Below, in pieces: positions 8,301 through 16,541 of a stretch of DNA of 64,000 bases; position 1 is the first letter of the stretch, and each line of letters opens with the position of its first letter. The notes beneath the pieces are model-generated. The model ran no database searches. It was not told the DNA's origin and saw nothing but the letters and a program-made list of their open reading frames with translations. The position numbers and the translations under genes are program-made. The stretch comes from Versatilivorator sp963663845 (GTDB lineage: Bacteria > Acidobacteriota > Terriglobia > Versatilivoradales > Versatilivoraceae), in assembly GCA_963663845.2 (NCBI GenBank), contig OY760650.2:2852001-2916000 (forward strand), in the 5' to 3' direction.

Positions 8301-10238
8301 ATGTTACGACCCCCATCGCCATTGAGCGACCATGAACGCGGCTTTCGGGCCGCAGTTGGAGCAGCGGCCGGAGTCCGTCTTCCCCGTCAGCAGGCGAGGC
8401 TGAGCCAATGGGTGGCCGTCGGGTTGTTTGTCTGGACCGTCTTCGCCGGCGCCGCAGGCGCGCAGTCGGACGCGTGTCGTGTCGGGCAGGAGTTGAGCCC
8501 CGGTGATTACTGCACGATCTACATTCCTCCCCTTGGGGTCCCGCTAACCAACCGCTTCGAGGTCCAATCGGATGGACTCGGTTGCTTCGGCGGCGCCATC
8601 TGTTCCGAGAATGCGGTGCAGTTCGGCGTATTCAGGGCGAGCAGGATAACCGATACGTCACGGTGGCGGATAGATTCGGTGCCCAACCGAGGACCCCGAC
8701 CCGATCCGGACCCCGACCCGGACCCCGATCCCGACCCCGACCCGGACCCGGATCCCGACCCGGAGGGGAATGGTGAAATGGGTGGCGTCAGCAGCCGTTT
8801 GTTCGTGCCCGTCGTGCTGCGGTCGAAGGGCCGCCGGGCGGGTTCCTTCTTTACTTCCGAGCTGACCCTGACCAACCGCGGTTCCGAGGAAGCAACACTG
8901 AGCTACACTTATACGGCAAGAGCCGGAGGAGGAAGCGGAACGGCCACCGACAGGCTGGCCCCGGGACGTCAGAGGATCGAATCCGACGCCATTGGCTACC
9001 TTACCGGCCTCGGCATCTCCATTCCCGACTCGGGCAATCGCATCGGAACCCTGGGAGTGGAGGTTTCGGGTTCTTCCGGGGTGAGCGTGGTGACGCGGAC
9101 CACCACGGCCGTGCCTGAAGGCCGCGCCGGCTTGGCCTATCCCGCCATTGCCCAGGATGAAGGGTTTCAGGAAGCAGTCTATCTGTGCGGGCTGCGCCAG
9201 AACACGCAGGACCGCTCCAACGTGGCCTTCCAGAACATGGGGACTCCCGATGAGGGCCCCATCACCCTGAGAGCCACCCTCTTTTCAGGGGAGGCGGATG
9301 ACACCGGCCCCCTCGACCTGGGAGAGGTGACGCTCAATCCGGGAGGCTTCCACCAGTACTCGGAATTGCTGAGAAGGCTGGGCAGTCCGGCCCAAGGCTA
9401 CGTCAAGGTGGAAAAGATTGACGGAGATGCGTCTTTCTACACCTACGGGGTCATCAACGACAATTTCAACTCGGACGGCTCCTTCGTCTTTCCCCTCACC
9501 GAGTCCTCCCTGGTAGGCACGATGGGACAGACGCTGCCCGTCATCATCGAAACCGGAACCTTCACCAGCGAGTTGACGGTGACGAACTTCTCGACTTCGG
9601 AAAAGCAGGTGGACTTCAGCTTTGTGGCCGATGCCATCCAGACCGCCGGTCGCGCGGCCAAGTTCAGCCTGACTCTCCAAGCCGGTGAGCAGCGGATCCT
9701 TCCCCAGATCGTCGACTGGCTACGCCAGCAGGGCGTCGCCGGCATCGGTCCGTCGGGTCGGGCCTTTGTCGGAGCGCTGTTCGCCACCGCGACCGAGGGA
9801 GACATGAGCGGGCTCGTGATCGGGGCCCGGACGGGATCACCGGACCAAAGAGGGGGACGGTACAGCGTCTTCTACAATGCAGTTCCCTATGGCTCGGCTT
9901 CCATCGAGAGCTCCTGGATCTACGGCTTGCAGCAGAACGCGGAGAACCGCAGCAACCTGGCCGTGGTGAATACGGGGGAAGTGGACGACAGCGCCAGCAC
10001 CTTCGAGATCTCCATTTACGACGGCGGCGGGGATGCTCAACCGAGAACGGAAAGCATAACGCTCGGTCGCCGCCGTTGGACACAGTGGAATTGGATTCTG
10101 GGCAATATCCGTCAAGGCTACGTTCAGGTGCGGAAGGTTTCCGGCAACAACCCGTTTGTCGCCTACGGGGTGATCAACGACGGCGGCAGGCCTGGTCAGC
10201 GGAGCGACGATGGGGCCTACGTGCCGGCCCAGCAGTAA
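8301..10238 (+). CDS. secreted repeat protein with Asp-Pro linker, unknown function
   Basis: From ATG 8301 the protein has about 645 residues. A hydrophobic export signal lies near 38-55 (VGLFVWTVFAGAAGAQS); GTG 8412 is an alternative start giving a standard short signal peptide. A short Cys-containing domain (CRVGQELSPGDYC) is joined by a run of about 11 Asp-Pro pairs to two related halves of roughly 220 residues. Each half has FTSELT(L/V)TN, a GL(R/Q)QN..(D/E)RSN segment and a YGVIND segment, so the body arose by internal duplication. Predicted fold: beta-rich, adhesin-like or structural. I recognise no catalytic motif. The in-frame extension upstream of 8301 overlaps folD in antisense and is not coding. 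Confidence 0.75.
   Translation: MLRPPSPLSDHERGFRAAVGAAAGVRLPRQQARLSQWVAVGLFVWTVFAGAAGAQSDACRVGQELSPGDYCTIYIPPLGVPLTNRFEVQSDGLGCFGGAICSENAVQFGVFRASRITDTSRWRIDSVPNRGPRPDPDPDPDPDPDPDPDPDPDPEGNGEMGGVSSRLFVPVVLRSKGRRAGSFFTSELTLTNRGSEEATLSYTYTARAGGGSGTATDRLAPGRQRIESDAIGYLTGLGISIPDSGNRIGTLGVEVSGSSGVSVVTRTTTAVPEGRAGLAYPAIAQDEGFQEAVYLCGLRQNTQDRSNVAFQNMGTPDEGPITLRATLFSGEADDTGPLDLGEVTLNPGGFHQYSELLRRLGSPAQGYVKVEKIDGDASFYTYGVINDNFNSDGSFVFPLTESSLVGTMGQTLPVIIETGTFTSELTVTNFSTSEKQVDFSFVADAIQTAGRAAKFSLTLQAGEQRILPQIVDWLRQQGVAGIGPSGRAFVGALFATATEGDMSGLVIGARTGSPDQRGGRYSVFYNAVPYGSASIESSWIYGLQQNAENRSNLAVVNTGEVDDSASTFEISIYDGGGDAQPRTESITLGRRRWTQWNWILGNIRQGYVQVRKVSGNNPFVAYGVINDGGRPGQRSDDGAYVPAQQ
8696..8764 (+). repeat. 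in-frame hexanucleotide tract encoding (Asp-Pro)n linker
   Basis: About 11 tandem variants of GACCCN/GATCCN encode alternating Asp and Pro. DP-rich linkers keep domains apart in secreted proteins. The six-base period allows copy-number change without loss of frame, so linker length may vary between strains. Confidence 0.9.
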
Positions 10239-10586
10239 GAGTTTCAGGGAACCGTCGACCGGTTTTCTGGTTGAAGCCTGTCACCTGAGCGGCATCCCAT
10301 TCTTCCTATCGGGCCATTTGTCATTGGGTCCGAATCTCGAATGGTGGCGTTCTCAGTGAGCCGTCAAGAGGTGTGCCTCAAGCATCCGACATGGGTGCGT
10401 TTGGTGTTGACAACGCCCGCGGATCGACTAAGATAACTCCAAAGGCTATTTCGGTGAAGTTGTCCAGAGGTTTGTCCGTGTTTCCGCAGTCTTTCCCATC
10501 GAAATTGACGACGCCGTCGGGTGATAACGTCCGGCATCCGGCGCCTCGCCGGAATCGGCCTTATTCCAGCTTCGGTTCCTTTAGCG
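10239..10586. other. intergenic stretch without recognised feature
   Basis: I find no convincing open frame, tRNA or repeat here on either strand. It precedes the leader of the DAHP synthase gene and may contain its promoter. Confidence 0.6.
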
Positions 10587-10683
10587 GCCTGTCCTGGGTA
10601 TTTCGGGGCAGGCGGGCGGATTGAATCGAGCTGAGGATGATCCTTGGAATGAATTCGAGCCCGCCTCCCCGGCGGGCTTTTTT
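10587..10683 (+). promoter_or_regulatory. attenuator-like leader of DAHP synthase gene, ending in intrinsic terminator
   Basis: A terminator stem GCCCGCC-TCCCC-GGCGGGC (10659-10677) is followed by six T (10678-10683), 18 bp before the DAHP synthase start. The 3' arm GGCGGGC also occurs exactly at 10611-10617, so the central GCCCGCC can pair with either copy, giving exclusive terminator and antiterminator folds. A third short stem (GCCTG at about 10588 with CAGGC at 10608-10612) overlaps the upstream copy. This is the geometry of transcription attenuation. No clear aromatic-rich leader peptide, and no T-box motif, was seen, so the sensing mechanism is unknown. Confidence 0.55.
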
Positions 10684-10701
10684 GCGGTTAAGGAGTGTCT
10701 C

Positions 10702-11721
10702 ATGATCATTTCCATGATTCGTCAGGCTACCAGCCAGCAGGTGGAGTACGTGTGCGACAAGATCAAGAGTTTCGGCTATGCCGCCCATCCCATCCAGGGT
10801 GCGGAACGCGTGGTCATCGGCGCCGTGGGCGACGGAAAAGACAAGGATCGGGTCATCTCGGTCATGGAATCGGTCCCCGGGGTGGAGTCGGTCATTCCCA
10901 TCCAGCAGCCCTTCAAACTGGTGGGCAAGGAATTGAAGCAGGAGCGCACCGTGATCCGGATGGACGGTTTCACCATCGGAGGGGACCAGTTCGTGGTGAT
11001 GGCCGGTCCCTGCTCGGTCGAGTACCGGGAACAGCTCATGAAGACGGCCGACAGCGTCAAGGCCGCCGGCGCCAAGGTTCTTCGAGGCGGAGCCTACAAG
11101 CCGCGGACCTCTCCCTACGATTTCCAGGGCCTGGAAGAGGAAGGACTCAAGCTGCTGGCGGAGGCCCGGGAGCGTACCGGACTCAAGATCATCACCGAGG
11201 TCGTCAATACGGAGAACGTCGATCTGGTGAACGAATACACCGATATCTTCCAGGTTGGAGCCCGGAACATGCAGAATTTCGCCCTGCTGAAGCGGCTGGG
11301 CAGAACCCGGAAACCGGTCCTGCTCAAGCGGGGCATGATGTCGACGCTCAAGGAGTTTCTCATGTCGGCGGAATACATCGTTTCCCAGGGCAATTCCGAG
11401 GTCATTCTCTGCGAGCGCGGCATCCGCACCTTCGAGAACTACACCCGCAATACGCTCGACATCTCGGCCGTACCGGCCCTGCAGCAACTCTCCCACCTGC
11501 CGGTGGTGGTGGACCCCAGCCACGGCACCGGCAAGCGCAACCTCATTGCTCCCGTCTCCAACGCGGCAGTGGCCGTGGGCGCCCACGGCCTGCTGGTGGA
11601 GGTCCACCCCAAGCCGGAGGAGGCCTTCTCCGACGGACCCCAGTCGCTGCTGCCGGATGAATTCGAGGCGCTGATGAAGGGAGTCAGGAAGTATGTGGCC
11701 GTGGATGGGCGCGGCCTGTAA
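10702..11721 (+). CDS. aroF: 3-deoxy-7-phosphoheptulonate (DAHP) synthase
   Basis: A 339-residue protein from ATG 10702, which has AAGGAG seven bases upstream. Residues 1-70 form a ferredoxin-like/ACT-like regulatory domain (MIISMIRQATSQQVEYVCDK), then a class I DAHP synthase barrel with VMAGPCSVE, KVLRGGAYKPRTSPYDFQG, LLKRGMMST, CERGIRTFE and VVVDPSHGTG. It condenses phosphoenolpyruvate and erythrose 4-phosphate, the first shikimate pathway step. The extra N-terminal domain is that of the Thermotoga/Bacillus-like group, which is feedback controlled. The attenuator-like leader suggests added transcriptional control by an aromatic amino acid signal. Confidence 0.95.
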   Translation: MIISMIRQATSQQVEYVCDKIKSFGYAAHPIQGAERVVIGAVGDGKDKDRVISVMESVPGVESVIPIQQPFKLVGKELKQERTVIRMDGFTIGGDQFVVMAGPCSVEYREQLMKTADSVKAAGAKVLRGGAYKPRTSPYDFQGLEEEGLKLLAEARERTGLKIITEVVNTENVDLVNEYTDIFQVGARNMQNFALLKRLGRTRKPVLLKRGMMSTLKEFLMSAEYIVSQGNSEVILCERGIRTFENYTRNTLDISAVPALQQLSHLPVVVDPSHGTGKRNLIAPVSNAAVAVGAHGLLVEVHPKPEEAFSDGPQSLLPDEFEALMKGVRKYVAVDGRGL

Positions 11722-11778
11722 AGGGGATGCGGGCCTCGGCGACCCCGCCGGGAGCCCGGCCTCGGGAATGGGACGAGC

Positions 11779-12624
11779 TCAGCCGGCAGTGGCGGCCACC
11801 ACGGCCCGCGCCCGGGCGCGAGACGGCCGCCCGCCCGGCTTGGAGCGCCGGTATTCGATCATCTGAGCCACCACGCTCACGGCGATTTCCTCGGGCAGAA
11901 TGGCGTTGATTTCAACCCCCATGGGGGATTGGACCCGATCCAGCGCTTCCTGGGGAATGCCCTCCTCCCGCAGATTCTGAAACAACGTCCTCTTCTTGAC
12001 CTTGCTTCCGATCATGCCGATGTAGCGCGCCCGGGTGCCGGCTGCCCAGCCGAGGACGGTCTGGTCTTCCTGGTGGCCCCGGGTGACGATCACGATATAG
12101 GAAAACTCGTTGGGATGGATGGCCTCGAAGGCGGCCTCGAAGCTCTCCGAGTAGATCCGAGTGGCTTCGGGGAAACGCTCGGCGTTGGCGTACTGGGGGC
12201 GGTTGTCGACGATGACCGAGTTGAATCCGGCCAGCACCGCCACCTTGGAGATGAACTTGGAGACGTGGCCGGCCCCGAAGATATGGACCGTCGGGGTGGC
12301 CAGGATGGGTTCCACGAAGACCTCGACCTTGCCGCCGCAGATCAGTCCGGCCTCCAGGTTGGAGGTGTCGGTCAGGTCGAAGAGCAGCCGCTTGGGCTTC
12401 TCCGCCAGCATCACTTGGCGGGCCGCCTTCCAGACGTCGTTTTCCACACAGCCGCCGCCGACCGTGCCCAGGGTGGAACCGTCCTCGCGCACCAGGATCT
12501 TGGCGGTTTCAAAGCTCGGCACCGACCCCCGGATCTGAATGATGGTGGCCAGCGCCGCCCGTTGGCCCTGACTGCGCAGGCGAGTGATTTCTTCGTAGAT
12601 ATCGACGTTCCTGGAGGTGGTCAT
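11779..12624 (-). CDS. XdhC/CoxI family protein (molybdoenzyme maturation factor)
   Basis: A 281-residue protein. The N-terminal XdhC_CoxI domain shows RGSVPSFETAKILVREDG and GTVGGGCVENDVW. The C-terminal Rossmann-like domain shows VHIFGAGHVSK, VDNRPQYAN and YIGMIGSKVKK. XdhC proteins bind molybdenum cofactor and insert its sulfurated form into xanthine dehydrogenase-type or CO dehydrogenase-type enzymes. No such enzyme is encoded in this window, so the partner lies elsewhere. The gene is convergent with DAHP synthase and divergent from the repeat element that starts at 12736. Confidence 0.9.
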   Translation of the reverse strand: MTTSRNVDIYEEITRLRSQGQRAALATIIQIRGSVPSFETAKILVREDGSTLGTVGGGCVENDVWKAARQVMLAEKPKRLLFDLTDTSNLEAGLICGGKVEVFVEPILATPTVHIFGAGHVSKFISKVAVLAGFNSVIVDNRPQYANAERFPEATRIYSESFEAAFEAIHPNEFSYIVIVTRGHQEDQTVLGWAAGTRARYIGMIGSKVKKRTLFQNLREEGIPQEALDRVQSPMGVEINAILPEEIAVSVVAQMIEYRRSKPGGRPSRARARAVVAATAG

Positions 12625-12861
12625 GCCCGGTTCCTCTTCGATGGGGACGGTCTGCTCCGCGGCCCCGAGTCCTCGCGGGCCGACGAATATGCCAGTATAA
12701 ACGAATTGGAGACCGCTTGGGGAGAGACGCGGAGGAGTGATCAGTGGTCAGTGGCTAGTGGTCAGTTACTCAATCGATACGTAGAGTGACTGAAGAGTCC
12801 CTGTTTCAGACAGTGTGAATGGTTGTTGGTAGTGGACACCTGTGAAAGCGAGGTATGCATC

Positions 12862-13230
12862 GTGACATCCGTACAATCCTATCGGGATTTGATGGTCTGG
12901 CAGAAATCAATGGACTTGACCGTAAGGATCTACGCGCTTACGCGGTACTTTCCCGCCGCGGAAAGATTTGGCATTACGTCACAGATGCGACGGTCGGCTG
13001 CTTCCATTCCGGCGAACATCGCGGAGGGGCAGGCACGCCGCTCGAGGGGGGAGTTTGTTCACTTGCTTGGTGTTGCGCGGGGGTCTTTAGCGGAACTTGA
13101 AACCTTTCTGACGCTGTCAACAAAGTTGGAGTTGACAACGCCAGAGAAAGGCAGGCGCTTGTTGAACGATTGCGCCGAGATCGGCAAAATGCTCAACGCA
13201 TTGATCAAATCACTGAACACTAACGACTGA
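12862..13230 (+). CDS. four-helix-bundle protein (S23 / 23S-rRNA IVS-like family)
   Basis: About 122 residues from GTG 12862 (GCGAGG upstream); a longer frame begins at ATG 12823. Family hallmarks: SYRDLMVWQKSMDL at the start, then ITSQMRRSAASIPANIAEGQARRS and FVHLLGVARGSLAELETFL. Proteins of this family form four-helix bundles, occur in 23S rRNA intervening sequences of Leptospira and elsewhere, and are distant relatives of the Avd accessory protein of diversity-generating retroelements. Their function as solo genes is unknown. Here the gene is enclosed by inverted repeats and followed by tandem repeats, with no reverse transcriptase nearby except the distant, unrelated group II intron. Confidence 0.85.
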   Translation: MTSVQSYRDLMVWQKSMDLTVRIYALTRYFPAAERFGITSQMRRSAASIPANIAEGQARRSRGEFVHLLGVARGSLAELETFLTLSTKLELTTPEKGRRLLNDCAEIGKMLNALIKSLNTND

Positions 13231-13236
13231 ACACAA

Positions 13237-13845
13237 ACCACTTGTCTGGAACACCCCTGATTCGCCTCTCATGAGACGCCCCGTCGTCCGAGACGGCAGC
13301 GCGGCTAGGCGAAAAGTGACTAGTGATCAGTGGTCAGTGGCCAGTATTTTTGATCGATTGGTTAAGCTAATTGCTCGGAACTCCCCTGTTTCACTCTCGT
13401 ATGATCCGCACGGCAGAGCGGATGCGGGGCTAACCACTGACCACTTGTCTGGAACACCCCTGTTTTGCCTCTCATGAGACGCCCCGTCGTCCGAGACGGC
13501 AGCGCGGCTAGGCGAAAAGTGACTAGTGATCAGTGGTCAGTGGCCAGTATTTTTGATCGATTGGTTAAGCTAATTGCTCGGAACTCCCCTGTTTCACTCT
13601 CGTATGATCCGCACGGCAGAGCGGATGCGGGGCTAACCACTGACCACTTGTCTGGAACACCCCTGTTTTGCCTCTCATGAGACGCCCCGTCGTCCGAGAC
13701 GGCAGCGCGGCTAGGCGAAAAGTGACTAGTGATCAGTGGTCAGTGGCCAGTATTTTTGATCGATTGGTTAAGCTAATTGCTCGGAACTCCCCTGTTTCAC
13801 TCTCGTATGATCCGCACGGCAGAGCGGATGCGGGGCTAACCACTG
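13237..13845. repeat. three tandem 203-bp repeats
   Basis: Units begin near 13237, 13440 and 13643 (each ACCACTTGTCTGGAACACCC) with almost no differences. Each holds GATCAGTGGTCAGTGGCCAG, the shared R1 edge module TTTCACTCTCGTATGATCCG and, at its end, an inverted CACTGACCAC motif. The short open frame in each unit (MRRPVVRDG...) lacks a ribosome site and the period is not divisible by three, so I do not call it a gene. Near-identity suggests recent amplification. Confidence 0.95.
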
Positions 13846-13921
13846 ACCACTAATCACTGACCACTGACCACTGTCTTCAGTTAGAATGGCCTCCACCAGT
13901 GACATGAGGGGGGTGTTCGAG

Positions 13922-15337
13922 ATGAAAATGTTTTTGGCGGACCAATGGGTCGAACGGTCGGAAAAGATCGAAGTGAGAAATCCCTACGACGACAGCGTGG
14001 TCGATACCGTGCCTCGGGCCAGCCTGGCCGACGTGGACAGCGCGCTGGAGACCGCCCGCCAGGGGGCGGACCTCATGAGGCGCATGGACGCCTACGAGAG
14101 GTATGAATTGCTGGCCAAGGCGACGCGTTTGGTTGAAGAGCGCAGCGAGGATCTGGCCAGGACCATTACCCTGGAGGAAGGCAAGATCATCGGGGAGGCC
14201 CGGGTGGAGGCTTCGCGGGCCGCCCAGACCCTGGAGGTCTCGGCCGAAGAGGCGAAACGGGTGACGGGCGAGATGATTCCACTGGGCGGCGCGCCCGGCT
14301 CGGGCAACCGCCTGGGGTTCACCCTGCGGGTTCCCTGCGGCGTGGTGGCGGCGGTGACGCCGTTCAATTTCCCGCTGAACCTGGTGGCCCACAAGGTGGG
14401 GCCCGCCCTGGCCGCCGGAAACAGCGTGATCATCAAGCCCGCCAGCGACACTCCGCTGTCGGCGCTGAAGCTCACCGAGATCATGCTCGAAGCCGGGTTC
14501 CCGCCGCCGGCCGTACAGTGCATTACCGGAGGCGGAGGACGGATAGGCCGGGCCCTGTGCGCCGATCGGCGGGTCCGGAAAATCACCTTCACCGGCAGCC
14601 GGGACGTGGGGGAGGACATCTGCAAGACGGCCGGGTTGAAGAAGGTCACCATGGAGCTGGGCAGCAACGCCCCGCTGATCGTCATGCCCGACGCCGACCT
14701 GGAGAAGGTGTGCCAGGCCATCCTGGCCACCGGCTACAGCAACGCCGGTCAGGTTTGCATCAGCGCCCAGCGGGTCCTGGCGCTGTCCGACGTCTATGGA
14801 GAGCTGGGCGAGGTCTTGAGTCCCAAGGTGAAGTCCATGAGTTTCGGCGACCCGCTGAGCGAAGGTGTCAGCATGGGACCGATGATCCGGGAGTCCGATG
14901 CCGAGCGGGTGGAGTCCTGGGTGCAGGAGGCCGTTTCAGGCGGCGCCCGGCTCCTGGCCGGCGGAGACCGCGACGGAACCCTGCACTCGCCGACACTGGT
15001 CGGGGACGTGGACCCGGCCATGCGGATTTCCTGCGAGGAGGTGTTCGGTCCGGCGGTGGCGCTCAGTTCCTGCGCGTCGGTGGATGAGGCTGTCAGGCTG
15101 GCCAACGATACCCACTACGGACTCTCGGCGGGCATCTTCACCGAGAACCTGGATTGGGCCATGAAGTTTGCCCGCGAGGTGGACTCCGGCAACCTGCATG
15201 TCAATTGGGGACCCCAGTGGCGAGCCGACCTGATGCCCTACGGCGGGCTGAAGGAGAGTGGATTCGGCAAGGAAGGCCCCAAGTACGCCATCCATGAGAT
15301 GACGGAACAGAAAATGGTGGTTCTGCACCTGAAGTAG
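13922..15337 (+). CDS. NAD(P)-dependent aldehyde dehydrogenase
   Basis: About 471 residues from ATG 13922 (AGGGGGG eight bases upstream; ATG 13886 is an alternative). Class I ALDH fold: VTPFNFPLNLVAHKVGPALAAGN, cofactor-binding FTGSRDVG, catalytic Glu in TMELGSNAPLIV and catalytic Cys in SNAGQVCISAQRV. The short N-terminus and the NAGQVCIS motif fit the lactaldehyde / non-phosphorylating glyceraldehyde-3-phosphate dehydrogenase-like group. It oxidises an aldehyde to an acid in the cytoplasm; the substrate cannot be read from sequence. galU follows 13 bp downstream, so the two are probably cotranscribed. The start lies 50 bp past the inverted-repeat element. Confidence 0.9.
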   Translation: MKMFLADQWVERSEKIEVRNPYDDSVVDTVPRASLADVDSALETARQGADLMRRMDAYERYELLAKATRLVEERSEDLARTITLEEGKIIGEARVEASRAAQTLEVSAEEAKRVTGEMIPLGGAPGSGNRLGFTLRVPCGVVAAVTPFNFPLNLVAHKVGPALAAGNSVIIKPASDTPLSALKLTEIMLEAGFPPPAVQCITGGGGRIGRALCADRRVRKITFTGSRDVGEDICKTAGLKKVTMELGSNAPLIVMPDADLEKVCQAILATGYSNAGQVCISAQRVLALSDVYGELGEVLSPKVKSMSFGDPLSEGVSMGPMIRESDAERVESWVQEAVSGGARLLAGGDRDGTLHSPTLVGDVDPAMRISCEEVFGPAVALSSCASVDEAVRLANDTHYGLSAGIFTENLDWAMKFAREVDSGNLHVNWGPQWRADLMPYGGLKESGFGKEGPKYAIHEMTEQKMVVLHLK

Positions 15338-15350
15338 CGCCGGGGAGCCC

Positions 15351-16289
15351 ATGCGGATTCGAAAGGCAGTGATTCCGGCGGCCGGCCTGGGGACCCGGTT
15401 TCTTCCGGCCACCAAGGCACAGCCCAAGGAAATGCTTCCTCTGGTGGACAAGCCCCTGATCCAGTACGTGGTCGAGGAGGCCGTGGCCTCCGGCATCGAC
15501 CAGGTGATCGTCGTGACCGGCAGGGGGAAGAGCGCCATCGAGGACCATTTCGATGTGGCCTTCGAGCTGGAAAGAACCCTGGAGGAACGGGGAAAGAGCG
15601 ATCTGCTGCAGCAGGTGCGGGCGCCTTCCGACCTGGCCACGGTCTCCTTCGTTCGTCAGAAGCAGGCGCTCGGGCTGGGTCACGCCGTGCTGGCCGCCAG
15701 GGACCTGGTTGGCGATGAGCCCTTCGCGGTGCTGCTGGGCGATGACGTCATCGACGCCTCCAGGCCCTGCGTCGGACAGATGATGGATGTTTTCGAGGAA
15801 CATGGCACTTCGGTGCTGGCCACTCAGGCGGTGCCCGGTCCCGCCATCAGTCAATATGGCGTGATCGAGGCGGAAGCGGTGGCGGGAGTCGCCGGGCCGG
15901 GAGTCTTCAAGGTGCTTGACCTGGTGGAGAAGCCTCCTTTCGAGCAGGCGCCCTCCAACCTGGCCATCATCGGCCGCTACCTGCTGACGCCGGAAATCTT
16001 CGAGGTTCTGGACCGGACGGCTCCCGACCGGGGTGGAGAGATTCAACTCACCCACGGGTTGCGCGGTCTGCTGGAGACCCAGGCCATTCACGCTCTCCGT
16101 TTCGAGGGACAACGTTATGACGCCGGCGACAAGCTGGGCTTTCTGGAGGCGACCGTCGCATTCGCTCTCAAGCGGGAGGATCTGGGCGGAAGGTTTGCAG
16201 AGTACCTGGTGTCCTGCCTCGGAAGATCGGGCAAGAAGATTCGCCCCTCCCGGACCTGCCGGGAGGGGGAAAGCCTAGGTGTGCCTTAA
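15351..16289 (+). CDS. galU: UTP-glucose-1-phosphate uridylyltransferase
   Basis: A 312-residue protein. Nucleotidyltransferase motifs: AVIPAAGLGTRFLPATKAQPKEMLP at the N-terminus (split here: GLGTRFLPATK and PKEMLP), VVTGRGKSAIEDHFD, LGDDVID, VEKPPFEQAPSNLAIIGRY and GGEIQLT. It forms UDP-glucose from UTP and glucose 1-phosphate for cell-envelope polysaccharides and galactose metabolism. It is slightly longer than usual; the final 20 residues (after about 292) overlap a perfect hairpin and may be an unstructured tail. Confidence 0.95.
   Translation: MRIRKAVIPAAGLGTRFLPATKAQPKEMLPLVDKPLIQYVVEEAVASGIDQVIVVTGRGKSAIEDHFDVAFELERTLEERGKSDLLQQVRAPSDLATVSFVRQKQALGLGHAVLAARDLVGDEPFAVLLGDDVIDASRPCVGQMMDVFEEHGTSVLATQAVPGPAISQYGVIEAEAVAGVAGPGVFKVLDLVEKPPFEQAPSNLAIIGRYLLTPEIFEVLDRTAPDRGGEIQLTHGLRGLLETQAIHALRFEGQRYDAGDKLGFLEATVAFALKREDLGGRFAEYLVSCLGRSGKKIRPSRTCREGESLGVP
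16244..16268 (+). terminator. perfect 10-bp hairpin at the 3' end of galU
   Basis: CCCCTCCCGG-ACCTG-CCGGGAGGGG lies inside the last codons of galU. There is no T-run after it, so it may stabilise the mRNA 3' end or act with a factor rather than terminate by itself. Confidence 0.45.
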
Positions 16290-16541
16290 AGCAGTGAAGT
16301 GAAAAAAAATTACTGGTCGGCTGCCCAGAAAGGACAGCGAATAGTTGGGTTGACTACGTTACAGGAAGGGGCCCTTTTCCTTGAGGAATCTCTGCTACCA
16401 GAGGATTCCCTTGTCACGCCCGGAACGGGTCAAACAGCTTTCTGAATGGGCGTCACTGGAAACCGAGCTGAATTGATTTTGAGTGTAAACTATATTTCTT
16501 ATCTGTCAAGTAAAAAAAATCACAAATTCCTGTAGCGGGCC
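16290..16541. other. selB upstream region
   Basis: A 252-bp gap. I looked for tRNA-Sec, which often neighbours selB, and did not find its UCA anticodon loop or long acceptor stem. The last 80 bp are AT-rich (TTGATTTTGAGTGTAAACTA, then TATTTCTTATC) and are the probable selB promoter region. No other feature is supported. Confidence 0.5.

Larger units (their letters stand above)
12736..13872. mobile_element. candidate element with 31-bp terminal inverted repeats, four-helix-bundle gene and 203-bp tandem repeats
   Basis: Left arm 12736-12766 (starts AGTGATCAGTGGTCAGTG) and right arm 13842-13872 are inverted copies that match at 28 of 31 positions. Between them lie a four-helix-bundle gene and three tandem 203-bp units. 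Each unit carries internal copies of the same CAGTGGTCAGTGG motif in both orientations. No transposase is present, so if mobile it depends on another enzyme or on host functions. I saw no clear target-site duplication. The boundary claim rests on my base-by-base comparison within this window. Confidence 0.55.

Noticed and set aside
13237..13845. Tandem array as a CRISPR locus
   Set aside because: Units are whole 203-bp duplications with no short repeats and no variable spacers; no cas genes.
13271..13853. Three repeated short frames (MRRPVVRDGSAARRK...) in the tandem array
   Set aside because: No ribosome site, a repeat period not divisible by three, and translation of palindromic DNA; not credible genes.
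12862..13872. Diversity-generating retroelement based on the Avd-like gene
   Set aside because: No adjacent reverse transcriptase, template repeat or variable target; tandem units are not adenine-mutated pairs.
16290..16541. tRNA-Sec upstream of selB
   Set aside because: No UCA anticodon loop, long acceptor stem or T-arm sequence could be found.
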